Assembly (NCBI GenBank): GCA_016858145.1
Contig: JAEHOE010000058.1
Location: 372,001 to 436,000, forward strand
Length of the DNA: 64,000 nt
Direction of reading: 5' to 3'
Source: Edaphochlamys debaryana
Lineage: Eukaryota > Chlorophyta > Chlorophyceae > Chlamydomonadales
The notes below the pieces were generated by a model. It saw nothing but the letters and a program-made list of their open reading frames with translations, had not been told where the DNA came from and made no database searches. Made by a program: the position numbers and the translations under genes. Shown piece after piece: positions 12,565-24,575 of this stretch. Numbering within the stretch: position 1 is the first letter of the stretch; every line of letters starts with the position of its first letter.

Positions 12565-15500
12565 TTGCGCAGCCTCCAGCCAGGCAATCCGCTTGCCGAT
12601 GGTGGTATTAGCGTCCTTAGGGATACTACGATGCAGCCTGGCCGCCAACTGGGGCGGCTGCCTCAGCAGCTCGTCGACAAGGTCCGCACGGGCGTGACCC
12701 TCAACAGCGTCTCACAAGCGGTCGCTGAGCTCCTGGCCAACGCTCTGGATGCTTGCTCATCCAACATCGTCATCAAGCTCTCTGCGGCCGCGCTGACTTT
12801 CGTCGTGGAGGACGATGGCATGGGCCTGTCCGCCGCAGACCTGGATGCGCTGGGTGGCCGCTACTGCACCAGCAAGCTACGCAGTGCGACCGAGCTGCAA
12901 ACTGGCGTGCAAACCCTGGGCTTCCGTGGCGAGGCAGTCAGCAGCCTACTTGGCCTGGCGGGCGAGCTCACTGTAACCACACGTGCCAAGGGCAGCTTCG
13001 AGACGCTGACCAAGGCAGCCCGCCAGGGCGGCGCGGACGTCAAGGTCTGCCCCAGCGCAATGCAGCTAACTCACTCGGGCACCATCGTGACCGTGAAGCG
13101 CTTCCTCTTCAACCAGCCCGTGCGGCAGCGGCAAATGGCGGCACAGGAGGGGTAAGGGCAGTCTGAGAGAGGGGTAGCAGCCGGCAGCAGGCCGAGCAAA
13201 GGGTTTAGGCCCGGGTGGACAAGGACCCAAGCACCCAACCCTGCCCCTGCCTTCTCCTCAGGGATGTGGAGGTGGAGACCGTTCAGGCTGTGATGCGCAT
13301 GGCGCTGCCCTTCACGGCCGTCAACATCACGCTCCTGCGCGCCCCGTCCGGGCAAGTCCTGCTCCACCTTCCTCGGGTAGGAGCTTGAGGCTAAAGTTGC
13401 CAGTCACAGCCCTGCGCACCACAAGCTCATCCCTCCTCCGCTTGGTCTACTGGCATTGCAGGGCCGCGACGTGCGCGCCTTCTTCCTGCGCTTCTGCACT
13501 GAGCAGCCCCAAACGCTTCCCTTGCTAAGCGTCACTGGAAGCCGCGGCTACACCGTCCGCGCAGCGCTGGGCGCGCTCTCCGCGCCGTCGCCGCACACCC
13601 ACCACCAGCTCCTCTACGTCAACAGGCGCTACGTGGTCCACAAGCCACTCTCCGCGCTCCTCAACGAGCACTTCCTGCGGGGCTTCCTCAAGGGTGGCTT
13701 CCACACACAGCCGACCCACATCGGGGACTGGCCAGGCGCCGACGCCAACGGCGGGGGCCACGGCGGGCCCCGCACTGGCCGAGGTGGCGACGGCATCAAG
13801 GCCTATCCAGCCTTTCTTGTGCTGGTGGAGTGCCCCCATGCGGACTATGACGTCACCGCAGAGCCCGACAAGACGGACATCGTGTTCAGGCACTGGCCCG
13901 TGCTTCAGGAGCTTCTCAGAAGCCTGGCAGCGCAAGCGTGGGGCCCGGGGCCCGGCGGTGGCAGCGGAGGGCAGACGGGAGAGAAGGACGAGGTGGGCAG
14001 GCGGGAGCGGGCCGTGCTGCAGGAGCTGCTGATGGGCGGCAACGCGTCGCCCAGCATCAGCCGGGCGCTGGCGGAGCAGCGGCAGCGTGAGGCAGCTGCA
14101 GGGGCACGACGGTCCGGCGGGACGATGACGGGTGTGAGGCCCGCATCGGTGCCTCTCCAGCACCTGCTGCAGCTGCAAGCTGCTGCCACGGGCGGCGTGG
14201 GGACGCTGGGGCAGTCCAGGACCGTCAGCCTGGCGGCCGTTGCGCCGCTCAGCCCTCAGACGGCAGCACCCGAGGTGGGTGGCGGGTGCGGCTCCAACGA
14301 CGTAGCGGGAGGACGCAATACCCAGAGCAACCAGACTGGTGCCGACGGCCTGGCCGGGGGCAACGAGGCTTTGCGCCGCTCTGCTGCGGCCACCAGCAGC
14401 GCAGCTGCGCAGGCTATGGGCCGTGGTGTGTCGGATGGCGTTCGCGGGCTTCAAGGGGACGGCGGCAGGGTGCGGGGGTCCAGCACGGCAGCCCCAAAGC
14501 AGGTCGGCCATCTAGAGGAACTGAGTGATGACCACGGGCAACAAAGCGCGCTAGGCACGTGGGACGAGGACATCGCCCTGGGCATGTCTCCCCTCGCTCT
14601 GCGCGCAATGGCAGTGACGCCTCTGGAGCCTACTCCGCCTCTCCCCCGGCGGGGCGAGGGGCCCTTTGTTGGCACCGGCAGCGCTCTGCCTGACAACAGC
14701 GCCCTGCCATCCATCAGCCCTCTGCCGGAGGTCAGCCCTTACGCAAGCGGCAGTCCCCTTGCGAGTTTCAGCCCCTTAAGCGGGGGTGCCGGCATGACCT
14801 GGCGACAGGCCGCTCGTCTGCCCCCGGCCCTGCCGCTCGAAGGCCCACACATTGACAGCGGAGAAGCGGACCTGTTCGGGGTCATGGGCGACAGTCCAGG
14901 GGACGAAGGGGGCAGTCCCACGGTGGGCCTGTGGCGGCGGCGCAAGGCCGCATCTTCCGCCACCGACGCGTGGCTGCTCGGTGGCCTTGAGAGCCCCGGA
15001 GCTGGAGCCTTGGCGGTAGGAGACAACCGCCAACAAGACCCGAGCGGGGATAGGCTTCTGGCCACGGACAGCGAGGCGCAGGACGCGATGAACGACCCTG
15101 CCGAGCGTAACCTACACGGCGGTGGCGGCCGTCCGAGCTGGCCCAAGTCCGGGTCGCCCGGTTCATCATCGCTGCACTTCTCGCCGCTTATGGGGGCTGA
15201 GCGGCCATTCTCGCCCCTTCTGGGCCAGCTGTGGCGCCAGGACCTGGGCGGCAACGGCGACACCAAGCGGCGGCAGCAGCAGGACTGGCGGAGGGCCTTT
15301 GCGCTGGCAGCCCAGGAAGGCGACGGCGGGGGCACGTCACCCGACGATGGCTTAGAGGCATGGGCGGGCTTTGGCGGCTGCGGGGCCGCTGCACAATCGC
15401 CCCAGCTGCCTCAGAGGCCGCCACGGCTCTCTGGTGACTCGGACGACTTGGGGGAGTGGGGCACCGAGGGGCTGATGTCAAACCGGGGTACAGGCCTTGC

Positions 15501-18500
15501 GGCTTTCCTGGGCAAGCGGCGTAATGGGCCTACCGCAAATGACGTGGACACGCTACCGGTACAGGCCGGCGCCCTGGGACAAAATGGAGGCTCAGGTGGC
15601 GTAGACATCGGCTGCGGACTCCTGCGGCGGGACGACAGCGGAGAGTTGCATGGCGCCGTCTGGGAACCCATGCTGGTGAACAGTGGCATGTCGCCGCCAG
15701 CCCCAAACCGCTCGGACGCTGAGGTGCCGGCGAATCGGGCAAGAGGGCCAGTTGAGCCGTCGCCCATGCCAACAGGTGAGCGTGCGCAGGGCGGGCACCG
15801 CAGGAACACGGCTCTGCTATGAACCTCTTTCCCTTGGTCCCGGCCGGGCTGGCTGACTTTCTGACCGCTTCCGTGTGCTACCGTGTTCCCACAGGAACCT
15901 TTTCCCGCTTCCTAAGCAACCTCCGCGACAGCCCCGCAGTGGCCGGCCCCCGCCGCCAGCCCTTGTTCGTGGCGGCGGCGGGTCGCCTGGGCCCACGGCG
16001 TTGGCAGCCGGGGGAGCAGCCAGGGGCGCAGCTGAGCACAGGCGGTGGGCCCACCCAAGCCACAGCAGCGTCAAAGGCGGTCCAGGCCGAGCCCCGCCCA
16101 ACCCACGGTGCTGACCTGAACAGCGCTATCCATGCCACACCGGGCTCCGCCGCCTCCTCAACAGCGCCTGCCGGGGTGCCTGCGGACACGGGCGTCGCGT
16201 CGGGGCACTCGCATGCGCCTGGGCCCGATCAGCACCTGCAACCGCAGTCCAAACTGCCCGCTGGGAAGGTAGAGCAGCGGCTGTGCCCGGTGCTTGTTGG
16301 AGTCCCGCTTTCCACTGCCAGCGGCAAGGTGGCGGTCGGCTCCGGAACCAGCGCTTGTGGGGGGAGCGGGAGCGGTGGTGGATCAGCTACAAGCTCGCCA
16401 GCCGCTGACAGCGACTCCCTCTCTCCCCTGGCGCGGTTCCTCACCTTCGCCAGCGTGGGCTCGGACCCCGGCGCCCTTACCCCCGACGACCACCTCTCCT
16501 CCGTGCGCTTTGCCACGCCCACGGAGCCCCGCAGCGGCCCCGACATCAGCAGCGGTTTGGGAGGAGGGACTGCGGTCGTCGACAAGCCGTCCGGATTTGG
16601 AATTGCGGCCACCGCCCCGCCCCCAGCTGCGGCGCTAGGCAGCAAGGATGCAGGCCTGTTAGGCCGGAGCAGCACCCCCGCAGCGGGCCCCGCGCCGGAT
16701 CTCAGCACGGGGCCGGGAGTTGAGGCTCCGCCGCTCATCCAACGGACGCCATTGCGCCAGTCACAAGCCCCTCTCAGTCCCGAGGCCCAGGCGGCCATTG
16801 CGGCCTGCGCCCTGCTCCCTGGCCTGCCGTCCTCGCCAACGCGCCTGGTCCAGTCTGCGCCACCACACGCCAAGAAGCGCGCCCGCCGGGTCCATGGCAA
16901 CCCCAACAGCAGCCTCGCCTCCTCCCTGCTCAACTGCGTGGTGAAGCTGGATTCCAGCGATGGCCAACAGGGAAGCCGCGCACAGCTGCACAAGCCGCCA
17001 TCGGCTGTGCCCGGGGCCGTGCCGGCCGCTGCGTTGCCACGTGGCACGGGTGCTTCCGCGGCAGGTCCGCCGGCCGCAGCAGGGCCTCCACACGCTGCCC
17101 GGCCGCTGTGCACCTTCTTCCGCTCGCTGGTCAGGCCTGCCAGTAGCAACTCGGCCAAGGAGACGGTCGGCTCCAAACCGGCGATCCCACCACGGCCAGG
17201 CTGCGGCCCACACCACCAGCTGCCTCCTACACGGACCCCAGGCGCAGAGGCTTCTCGGACCTCAGCCGCTCGCTCTGCTGTCGCGCCGCAAGGAAAGCCC
17301 TCGAGCATCCTCAAGCGCCGCCCTGGAGCTACGCCCGCCCTGACTCAGGGGCCCAAGCGAGTGAGGTTCAGCCTCCCCGGGCAGGGAGCCCTGGAGCCCG
17401 GCACGCAACTGAGGAACGGCGCCGCGGATATTGTGGATGACGACCCCGCAGGGAGCGCTTCCACCAGCGCGCCCTTGGCGGCGCAGCGGGTTCAGCCGCC
17501 CGCCATGCAGGCCGGAGCCGCGCCGCAGCTTCCGGTGCAGGCAGCCCTCGTGCTGGCAGGGCAGTCACCGCCCATGCAGCTCCCCCCGGTGCCAAACCCA
17601 GGCCCGCCCGGCCAACAGCTGGAGGCACAAGTGCTTCCGCCTGATGCCGGACAGGGCGGTGGGCAGCGTGGTGTCCCGGGCGGGCCCGTGTTGCCGGCGG
17701 CCGCTGCCCGCCCAGAGCATACAACGCCGCCTCACCCGGCTCCGGCGCAGATGGTCCGACAGCAGCGCGCCATGCCGATCGCTCAGCATGGTGCCGTAAC
17801 CGCGTTAGTAGCCACGCCCAGCCCTGCCGAGCCCCACCGCTTCCTCCTGAGCCAAGAGGCGCCCTCGGCGGTGCCGGCTGCATCGCTGGAGCCTGGGCTG
17901 AAAGTGGCAAACCGAGGATTCGTTCAGCTGCAGCCTGACGCTAGCGCGGCCAACGGCACCGCTGCAAGCACCAACAGCGGGCAGCTGGAAGGCCGCCACG
18001 CCTCCTGCATGCCTGGCCCAGGAGGCGGTGAGGGCGGCGGCGCCGATAGCAGCAGCATCCAAGCCCTCCCCAGCTCGCTGCCAGCTGCAAAGCCTTTGGA
18101 TGCAGGCCTGGGTGCGGAGGTGACGGCGCCGTGCCTGGACCTGGAGCGAGACCTGCTGCGCATGGCGGCGCCGGGCGAGGTGCTGCTGCCAAAGGTCCTG
18201 TCACGTGCGGACCTGGCGTCCGTGGCACCGGGGGCCGTCATGGCCCAGGTGAGCGCCGCATCGATCCTGGCGCTTGGCCGCCGCTGCCTTCCTTCCCACG
18301 CCCTTTCCGCTAGCTCCGCCCTTGCTCCGGCTCCATTCATCCAGGCAGCACATGTCGCCTATCTGCAAGCGTCATTCACATCGCAACCCTCTCGCGTGCT
18401 CCTCACAGGTGGACCGCAAGTTCATTCCCGCGCTGGCCTCCGACGGCACCCTGCTGGTGGTGGACCAGCACGCGGCGCACGAGAGAGTGCGCCTGGAGCA

Positions 18501-19475
18501 GCTCACCGCGCAGCTGCAGCGCGCCGCGGCGGCCGCCAGGGACGCAGCGGGCGGGGCTCCGCTCGGGGTTGCGGCACCACTGCCGCCCGGCGTGACGGTG
18601 GGTAGCGAGCCGCTGCTGTGGTGTCAGCCCATGGCCGCGCCCGTGCCGATGCAGCTGGCCGCACACGAGGCCGCTACACTCGCGCGCCACGCCGCCACGG
18701 TGGCGGCCTGGGGCTGGCAGCTGCGGCCGGCGCCTGCGGGGGGTGGCGGCGAGGGCAGTGGCGAGGCCGCCATGGAGGCGGAGGGCGCTGGCTGTGGCGG
18801 CAGGCGGCTGCTGACGGCGGTGCCCGTGGTGTGCGGCACGGAGCTGGCCAACCCCACGGACCTGAGGGTGAGCGCCTCGAGGTACGGGGCCAATGCTCTC
18901 CTCCGCGGCTCTTGACCCAGATGGGCTTGAGTGCTACTGGTCAGCATCGTTCGGGCATCAGTCCTCGATCCGCTCCACTCCGCGCTCCGCATTATTTGTC
19001 CAACTCTAGTTCCGCCTGCCTGCCCTGCCCTGCCCTGCCCTGCCCTTCCCAGCTCTACCTAAACCAGCTCGGCGAGAGCGGCAGCGCCATGCTTCCGCCC
19101 CCTGCCGTGCTCCGCGTGCTGCGCTCCAAGGCGTGCCGCACGGCCGTCATGTTTGGGGACACGCTGCTGCCACAGCAACGCGAGGCACTGCTGGCGGCGC
19201 TTCGGGGGACGGCCCTGTGGTCGCAGTGCGCGCACGGCCGGCCCACGGCGGCGCCCCTGGTGCACCTGCCCACGCTCGCGGCGGTGCTCAAGCGCCGGAG
19301 GGCGGTGCAGAGCAAGCTAAAGCTGGGCCTGGCACTGCACGAGGCGCACGGAGGCAGCACATCGGGGACTGTTCTGAATGGAGGCATGCGCGGCGGAGCC
19401 CGTCTCACCGCTGCCGTCCTCAAGAACAAGCTGGGACGGGCAAAGGAGGCCGTGAAAGCAGGGCAGACGGTCTAG
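12565..19475 (+). CDS. MLH3: MLH3-type MutL homologue with very long linker
   Basis: Six exons: 12565-13151, 13262-13376, 13462-15775, 15895-18248, 18409-18867, 19053-19475. All phases join, giving 2083 residues from the first ATG, or 2061 from the ATG at 12631 that better matches MutL N-termini. From the second ATG, the GHKL ATPase motifs are AVAELLANALDA (Glu33, Asn37), EDDGMG (61-65) and GFRGEA (97-102). A second-lobe motif, QLLYVNRR, follows in exon 3. The C-terminus has the MutL-alpha/gamma endonuclease motif DQHAAHERVRLE (1787-1798), an ACR motif (1948-1950) and CAHGRP. The endonuclease motif plus CAHGRP favour MLH3 over MLH1 or PMS2. MLH3 pairs with MLH1 to resolve meiotic crossovers and assists mismatch repair. 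The linker of roughly 1,400 residues is Ala/Gly/Ser/Pro-rich and far longer than in the family (human MLH3 is about 1,450 residues in all). It includes a repeated SPLxxxSP phospho-site-like stretch near 14700-14780. Confidence 0.88.
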
Positions 19476-20528
19476 CGGCGGCTATTCACGACACGTGCTT
19501 TGATCCCCCACGCCGCACAGGCGGTGGGGGCAGTGTGGTGCAGTGCGTGCATGCAAAGGGCACGTCGCTGCATAAGCGTCAACTCCTTCACGAGGTGAGC
19601 TGGTGGGACCAGCTGCTGACGCTTTTGGTAACGGCGCTGTGTGGGAGGAGGTGCATTGAGGGCGTGTGCAGCATCAAGTGGGCTGAGAGCGCGGTCGAGG
19701 CCTTGAGACGGAGCTGACACGCCGGGGGAGGGGCTAGAAGCGGGGAGGTGGGAGCAGAGGCCCTTTGACGCATGGTCGCGGGGGTTGGTGCTTGTGGAAG
19801 CACAGGTGCCAGTGATCGGCTCGGGTGTAGACTGAAAGCTGGGGACGCAGGGCTGCTATACCGTATGCTGGCAGAACGAGCAGGGGGGCCAGCGCGCCGG
19901 GACCAAGGGATGTCGAGATGGGCGTGTGCCTCTCCGAGGCGAGTCAAGAAGGCATGAATTGTAGGCCTTAGCTTTACAAGCCAGTTGCGGGGGGTCGAAT
20001 GCGGACCCCTTCATGAGCTGACCCCATACTCAGGTCCCAGCAACTATACAGGGCCATTGATTGCACCTCTGGACCACACCTCACCACCACGCAATCAAGG
20101 ATGAATCCCTCCCCCAGGCAGGTCAACAACTTGCCCCCGCAGCACCCTGACAGCGCAACTTCACCAGAGCACAACATGTGAGTGATAGTTGTTAGGGAGT
20201 AACCCGACTGCCATGAGAAAGTAGGCAGGCAATGTATGGATTTCGCAACCAGAGCTATAGGCTATGCCGGTACGTGCCATACACATCCGCCATGTCCGCC
20301 CACCACGATACCGTACCACACAACCCGCATCCAACCCCCACTCAGCAGGTCCCAAGGCCTCACAGCCACCACCTGCTTCGGCAAACCCTCAAAACGTCTT
20401 TGGGCAGATGCCCTCAGTGCTTATGGTCCCTACTACATTTCCGCCTGAAGGTGCTCCTGGGTCCTGGCTTTTCACCGGCTCATGTACATGCCTCAGCCAC
20501 GGGCGCCCCTGTCCCAGCAGCCCACGTC
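19476..20528. other. Intergenic, convergent 3' flanks of MLH3 and HSP20
   Basis: Both neighbouring genes end here, so it holds two 3' UTRs. Open frames on the plus strand near 20232-21278 run antisense through the HSP20 gene and are not supported. No structured repeat was seen. Confidence 0.4.
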
Positions 20529-21241
20529 TCATGCCGCCGTGATCGTGATCCGCTTGGGCTCCGGCTTGGGTGCCGGCTCTGTCTTGGGCACCGTGACCTT
20601 GAGGACGCCCTTGTCCATGGTGGCGCTGATGCCCTCCGGGGCGGCGTTCTCGGGCAGCGCGAAGGAGCGGGAGAAGCTGTAGGACGTCCGCTCGCTGCGC
20701 CACACCTTGCCAGAGGCATCCTTGTCGTCGCGTGCCACACTGCGCTTGCCGCTCATCGTCAGCACGCCCTCGTGCAGCTCGACCTGGGGAGGAGCGGGGG
20801 AGGGGACGGGGGAAGGGGTGGGGAGGGGAGGGGAGGGGTCAGTACCGGGAGCAGGGACAGGCGCAGTAGCCAGGGCGAGCGTGCCAACAAGGTGATCACA
20901 GTATGCAGGCGGCTATGGTGTCTAAAATGGCCCAGGCGATTCCTAGAGTTTCCCGCCTGGGTTGCAACTCCCGAAGCTTCTGGGCCCCGTCAGCCCAAGT
21001 CGGCATCGCCACGCACCTTGAGGTCCTCCGGCGACATGCCCGGTGCGTCGGCGATCAGCTCAAAGGCCTTGTCGGTCTCCACGATGTCGGTGGGCAGGTG
21101 CAGGTGGCCAGCAGGCTGGGCAGCGCGCTGGCCCGAGGGCGTCGCGAGCACGTTCGGCATGCCAAAGTCGTTCAGCATCCGGCCCACGACGCGGTCCAGA
21201 GAGCCCACAAAGGGATCGTTCGAGAAGAGAGCGAGAGACAT
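20529..21241 (-). CDS. Small heat-shock protein HSP20, copy 1
   Basis: Two exons, 21017-21241 (225 bases) and 20529-20783 (255 bases), joined in phase 0 with a GTGCGT donor, give 159 residues. The alpha-crystallin domain is evident from LPTDIVETDKAFELIADAPG, MSPEDLKV, GVLTMSGKR, SFSRSFALPENA and MDKGVLKVTVPK. It ends in a short tail with ITI, an IxI-type motif used in sHSP oligomerisation. It lacks a transit peptide, so it is probably a cytosolic ATP-independent holdase that binds unfolding proteins. Exon lengths are identical to the copy at 34101-34834 and the proteins differ at only a few positions. It is transcribed away from that copy. Heat regulation is expected from the family, but no clean heat-shock element was identified. 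Confidence 0.93.
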
Positions 21242-21391
21242 GGCTGATAGTCTTTGGGAGCAAGAGCAAGAGCGCTGAAGAAGGTGCTAACCAGTCGCGG
21301 AGTGCGAGGTAGCTTGTGTCGTGTAGCTGAATTGCTAGCGTGCGAGTGTCTATGCTTCAGAATGCTTGGAGAAATGATCGCGAGGCCCTGG

Positions 21392-21399
21392 CATTTATG
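21392..21399 (-). promoter_or_regulatory. TATA-like element, HSP20 copy 1
   Basis: The minus strand reads GCATAAATGC, about 150 bases upstream of the start codon. It lies in a block almost identical to the one holding CATAAAAG in copy 2. The one-base difference (AAAT versus AAAA) could alter strength. Confidence 0.45.
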
Positions 21400-21555
21400 C
21401 ATGGCACCAACTACCGGCAGGTTACCGTTACACGCTTCGGGATGCCTCGAGACCCAGCCGCTCCCGAAGGCCCCAGACGACGCCCGATTCTGGGCCTGGT
21501 CCCGGACCTCCTCTGGAAGCCTGCTCGGTAGCCCGGGATCCCCTTCCGAGTACGC

Positions 21556-22323
21556 TCGATTGACGCGTCGGCGACATCGCGCTCGGTCCTCGGCAAACTT
21601 CCTCGCGCTACACGGACTTCCCGTCCGCTCCCTCCTCCCTCGCCTTCATATTGCCAGTAGGACTCAAGGCCATGTGAAGCTGGCCATCAGGGTTGGCCTC
21701 CCGGGGCGGCCGTACGTTGCCCCACAAGCCAATGCACCACGAGCCAGCTGCGAGTTTCAAGCTCAGCCAAACAGGAGTCTAGTGCATAGCTTCATGCCCT
21801 CCCCACTGCCCTCCCCACCATAGACGACTGGCACGCTTCACGGCTAGGGGCTTCTTCAAGCGGCTCAGGAAAGTGCTATTCACGCCTGTCTCCCATAGGA
21901 CCTGTTAGATTGCTAGAGTTCGCCGGCTCAGCTCTACACCTTCAACACCAGCAACATCATGCCGGCAACTCTAGCTTAAGCCGTATCCAGCCGCCAAGCC
22001 GACAAGACGGCGGTGACGGTACTGGGGGCCGACACATGAACCTCCCACTCCCTTCCACTCCCTCCCACTCCCCAAAACACTCTCACTAGGACGCCTGACC
22101 CTAAAGCCCTTAAGTGACGACATCCCGGCCTCTACTTGACATACGGTCATGGAGGCCACAGTACGGTACACAATGCGTCCCTATAAGGGCCCACCTGCCT
22201 AACTTATCAACTCCCTTGGCATCTGCATAGTGGGCTCCGCAAGCAGCTCCGGCTCTGGCTACCCCCCGACCTCACCACCCCTGCCAAACGCAGCTTTCCT
22301 CAAGCTCCGCGCGGCACTAGACA
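21556..22323. other. Intergenic beyond the HSP20 promoter
   Basis: This joins the HSP20 copy 1 promoter to the 3' flank of the NHL-BTB gene at 22324-24575. It holds short open frames only, with no recognised feature. Confidence 0.35.
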
Positions 22324-24575
22324 TCATCTCCCGTTCCTCTGCTTGCACATGGCCTCCTGCACCTCCAGCATGAGGCCCGGGTTGGCAACCATGAGCCGCT
22401 TGACGCTGTCCGGAGCCGCCTCGATGACCGCGCCCTGGTGGCCGAGAAACCAGGACAGCAGCCGCTCCCGGAGGACCTGGAACTGCCGCGCGTCCGCCCA
22501 CAGCAGCGCATCCACCACCGTCTCCGCGTCCACCCCGGCCAGGACCTGGGGCGCAGGGGCAAGGGGCAACACGATGGGCTGAGCAAGCCGGGTGTGGGGG
22601 TAGACTGGGCCAGGACTGGGAGACAGTGAGCACGGTACTGGGGCGACGCCAGGGCTACAGTTTGATGCTGGTATCGCTACCGCAGCAGCTCACCCTTTTC
22701 TGCAGCTCCTCCCCCAGCTGCAGCAGCTCCAGTCGGTCCGCCAGCTCCACCACCGCCTGCACCTTGCCCGGGGGCACGTCCACGGCCCCCGTGTACACCC
22801 ACTTGAGCACCAGTGCCAGCGCATCCGGGTCTGCGTCCGGCAGGTCCAGCACGCGCGCCCGCCCCTCCACGAAGTCCCCCGCCAGACGGCTGCTGAAGTA
22901 CTTGGAGCGTGCGGTGAGGATGCTGCGGTGCGCGTGGAATGTGCGCCCGCCGACCACCAGCGACAGGTCCGCGGTGCCGTCGGGCTGGCGGTCGAGCAGG
23001 GCCCCCAAGTCCGCGCACAGCTGCGTGGAGGCCGCGGCGGCCCGTGTGGCGAGGCCCGACCAGCCCGGCGGGCAGCAGGGGGGCGGCGTGAGGGCGAGGT
23101 CGATCACGCAAACATCACTGAACATCTCGTCGCAGGCAGCGAAGAAACCGTTTGGCAGCACCGACGGGCATGTGTAGCCCCCTACGAGGTTGGTTGCCAG
23201 GGTGGTGGTCGTGCCGTCGGGGACCGACACGCGGCGCACCCAGGACCTGTGGTGACCGGTGGAGCATAGTAGCAGTAGGCTCCCGCTGCCGTCCACCGTC
23301 AGCCCGCTGATGGCCCGGAACCGCGCCTCTGGCCCCGGCCTGGGCTCCAGCTGCCGCTCAGCTCCCGGCCCTGCGTCCCCCAGCTCCTGGCCCTCCATCC
23401 CCGCCAGGGAAACAGGCTGCATCGCCGAAGTGGAGGAGGGTCCAGCCGCTGCTCTGGCACCGGTGTCGCCGCCAGCTTTGGCGGCGGCAGGGGCCGCGGC
23501 GTCGGCCGCGGCCTCGGGTGTGGATGCGCCGGGTGCAGCGGAGTTGCCCCGCGGCAGCGGCAGCCAGTAGACGGCGGTTGCCGTGGAGAAGGCCAGGCCC
23601 CCGCCCCCAGTGGCAGGGCTGGCGGGGATGTAGGCGAGGCCCGTGATGGGCGCCGCGGCTTTGAACCGCAGCGTGCTGACCTGCGCCTCGCCCGCTGGCT
23701 CCGCCGCCTCGCCCGTCACCAGCCGCTTGCGCCCAGCGGCGATCCGGGGCAGCGTGACGCAGCGGATGCAGTCCCCGTCTGCCACGTACAGCCGGCCGTC
23801 GCCGTCCGTTACCATGGCGTTGGATGCTGACACCTCAAACCGTGCCTCGTCGCCGCTTCCGTCCCGATCGCCCTCCTGGTCCCTTGTGCCCGCCACGGTG
23901 GTAAGGCGCAGGTCGGCGCCCATCCGTACGACGGAGTGCCCCACTCGGAGGTACACGCCGCCGCTGTACGAGTCGTACACCTGCAGTTATAAAGGGGAAC
24001 GACGGTGACCTGTCAATGGCGTCTGTCTGTGAGGCCAGGCTACTTCGCCACCTGCTGAGGACTCGAGTCCGCAGCCCCGCACCGGTGCGCAGCAGGACCC
24101 GTCCTCCCACCCACAGCCATGCACGCACCGGGCTGAAGGCCTCCACGTCATCATCCTCGCCGCCGTACGACACCTTTCCGATGGCCTCCCCGATCTGGAA
24201 CCGGCCTCGCTGCGTTACGCCTCGCGGCCGGTACACAGAGCCGTCGATTGTGAAGAGCAGGGTCTCCACGTTGGCGGGAACCGTGACGTCTTCGTCAGAG
24301 CCCGAGTCCGAGCCCCGGTCCGATTCAGAGTCTGAGCCGGAGTCCCCATCTGGTTTGTTGTTGCCTACGATCGGCTCAGCTGCGTATCGGGTGACCAGTC
24401 CGGTGGGGGTGCTGGCTGTGCTCTGGTTGCTCCGCGGTTGGCAGCCCAGGAGCTCCGCTAGGTCGGGGACGGCCGGCCCGCCGGCGGGCTGGGCCTGCAG
24501 AGCCGGAGCTGCCAGACGCCTTCTGGGCGCTTTGCCTCCAGTTGACTTGCGGATGGTCTGCTTTGTGCGTGCCAT
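22324..24575 (-). CDS. NHL-BTB protein with histone H3 N-terminal tail (gene A)
   Basis: Three exons, 24129-24575, 22694-23980 and 22324-22545, all phase 0, give 651 residues. Residues 2-15 read ARTKQTIRKSTGGK, the H3 tail with only Ala7 changed (to Ile), followed by APRRRLA; H3 is APRKQLA. Next come a linker with TGLVTRY (59-64), a Ser/Asp/Glu tract (about 76-96), and an NHL-type propeller with VAGTRDQEGDRDGSGDEARF and GRLYVADGDCIRCV. A BTB domain follows (about 467-578: FHAHRSIL, LKWVYTG), then a C-terminal BACK-like region. NHL repeats bind proteins or RNA; BTB domains dimerise and commonly bind CUL3 (family knowledge). An H3-decoy ligase adaptor is inference. The frame is open upstream to an ATG at 24923. 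The ARTK start is chosen because H3 mimicry requires it and the paralogues start there. Confidence 0.85.

Larger units (their letters stand above)
20529..21555. repeat. Inverted repeat, left arm (HSP20 copy 1 plus promoter)
   Basis: Read on the minus strand, this segment matches 33785-34834 closely through promoter, 5' UTR, both exons and part of the intron. A weaker match continues about 35 bases past the stop codon. The two arms are about 12.2 kb apart and enclose the three H3-tailed NHL-BTB genes. Confidence 0.85.

Noticed and set aside
16229..17314. Minus-strand open frame inside the MLH3 linker
   Set aside because: GC-rich antisense shadow of a long exon, with no domain or splice sites of its own.
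20232..21278. Plus-strand open frame across HSP20 copy 1
   Set aside because: Antisense shadow of the HSP20 exons; no recognisable protein.
24129..24575. A histone H3 gene
   Set aside because: Only the first 20 or so residues match. The histone-fold helices (for example the REIRRYQ and IQLARRIRGERA regions) are absent, and NHL and BTB domains follow instead. The same holds for genes B and C.
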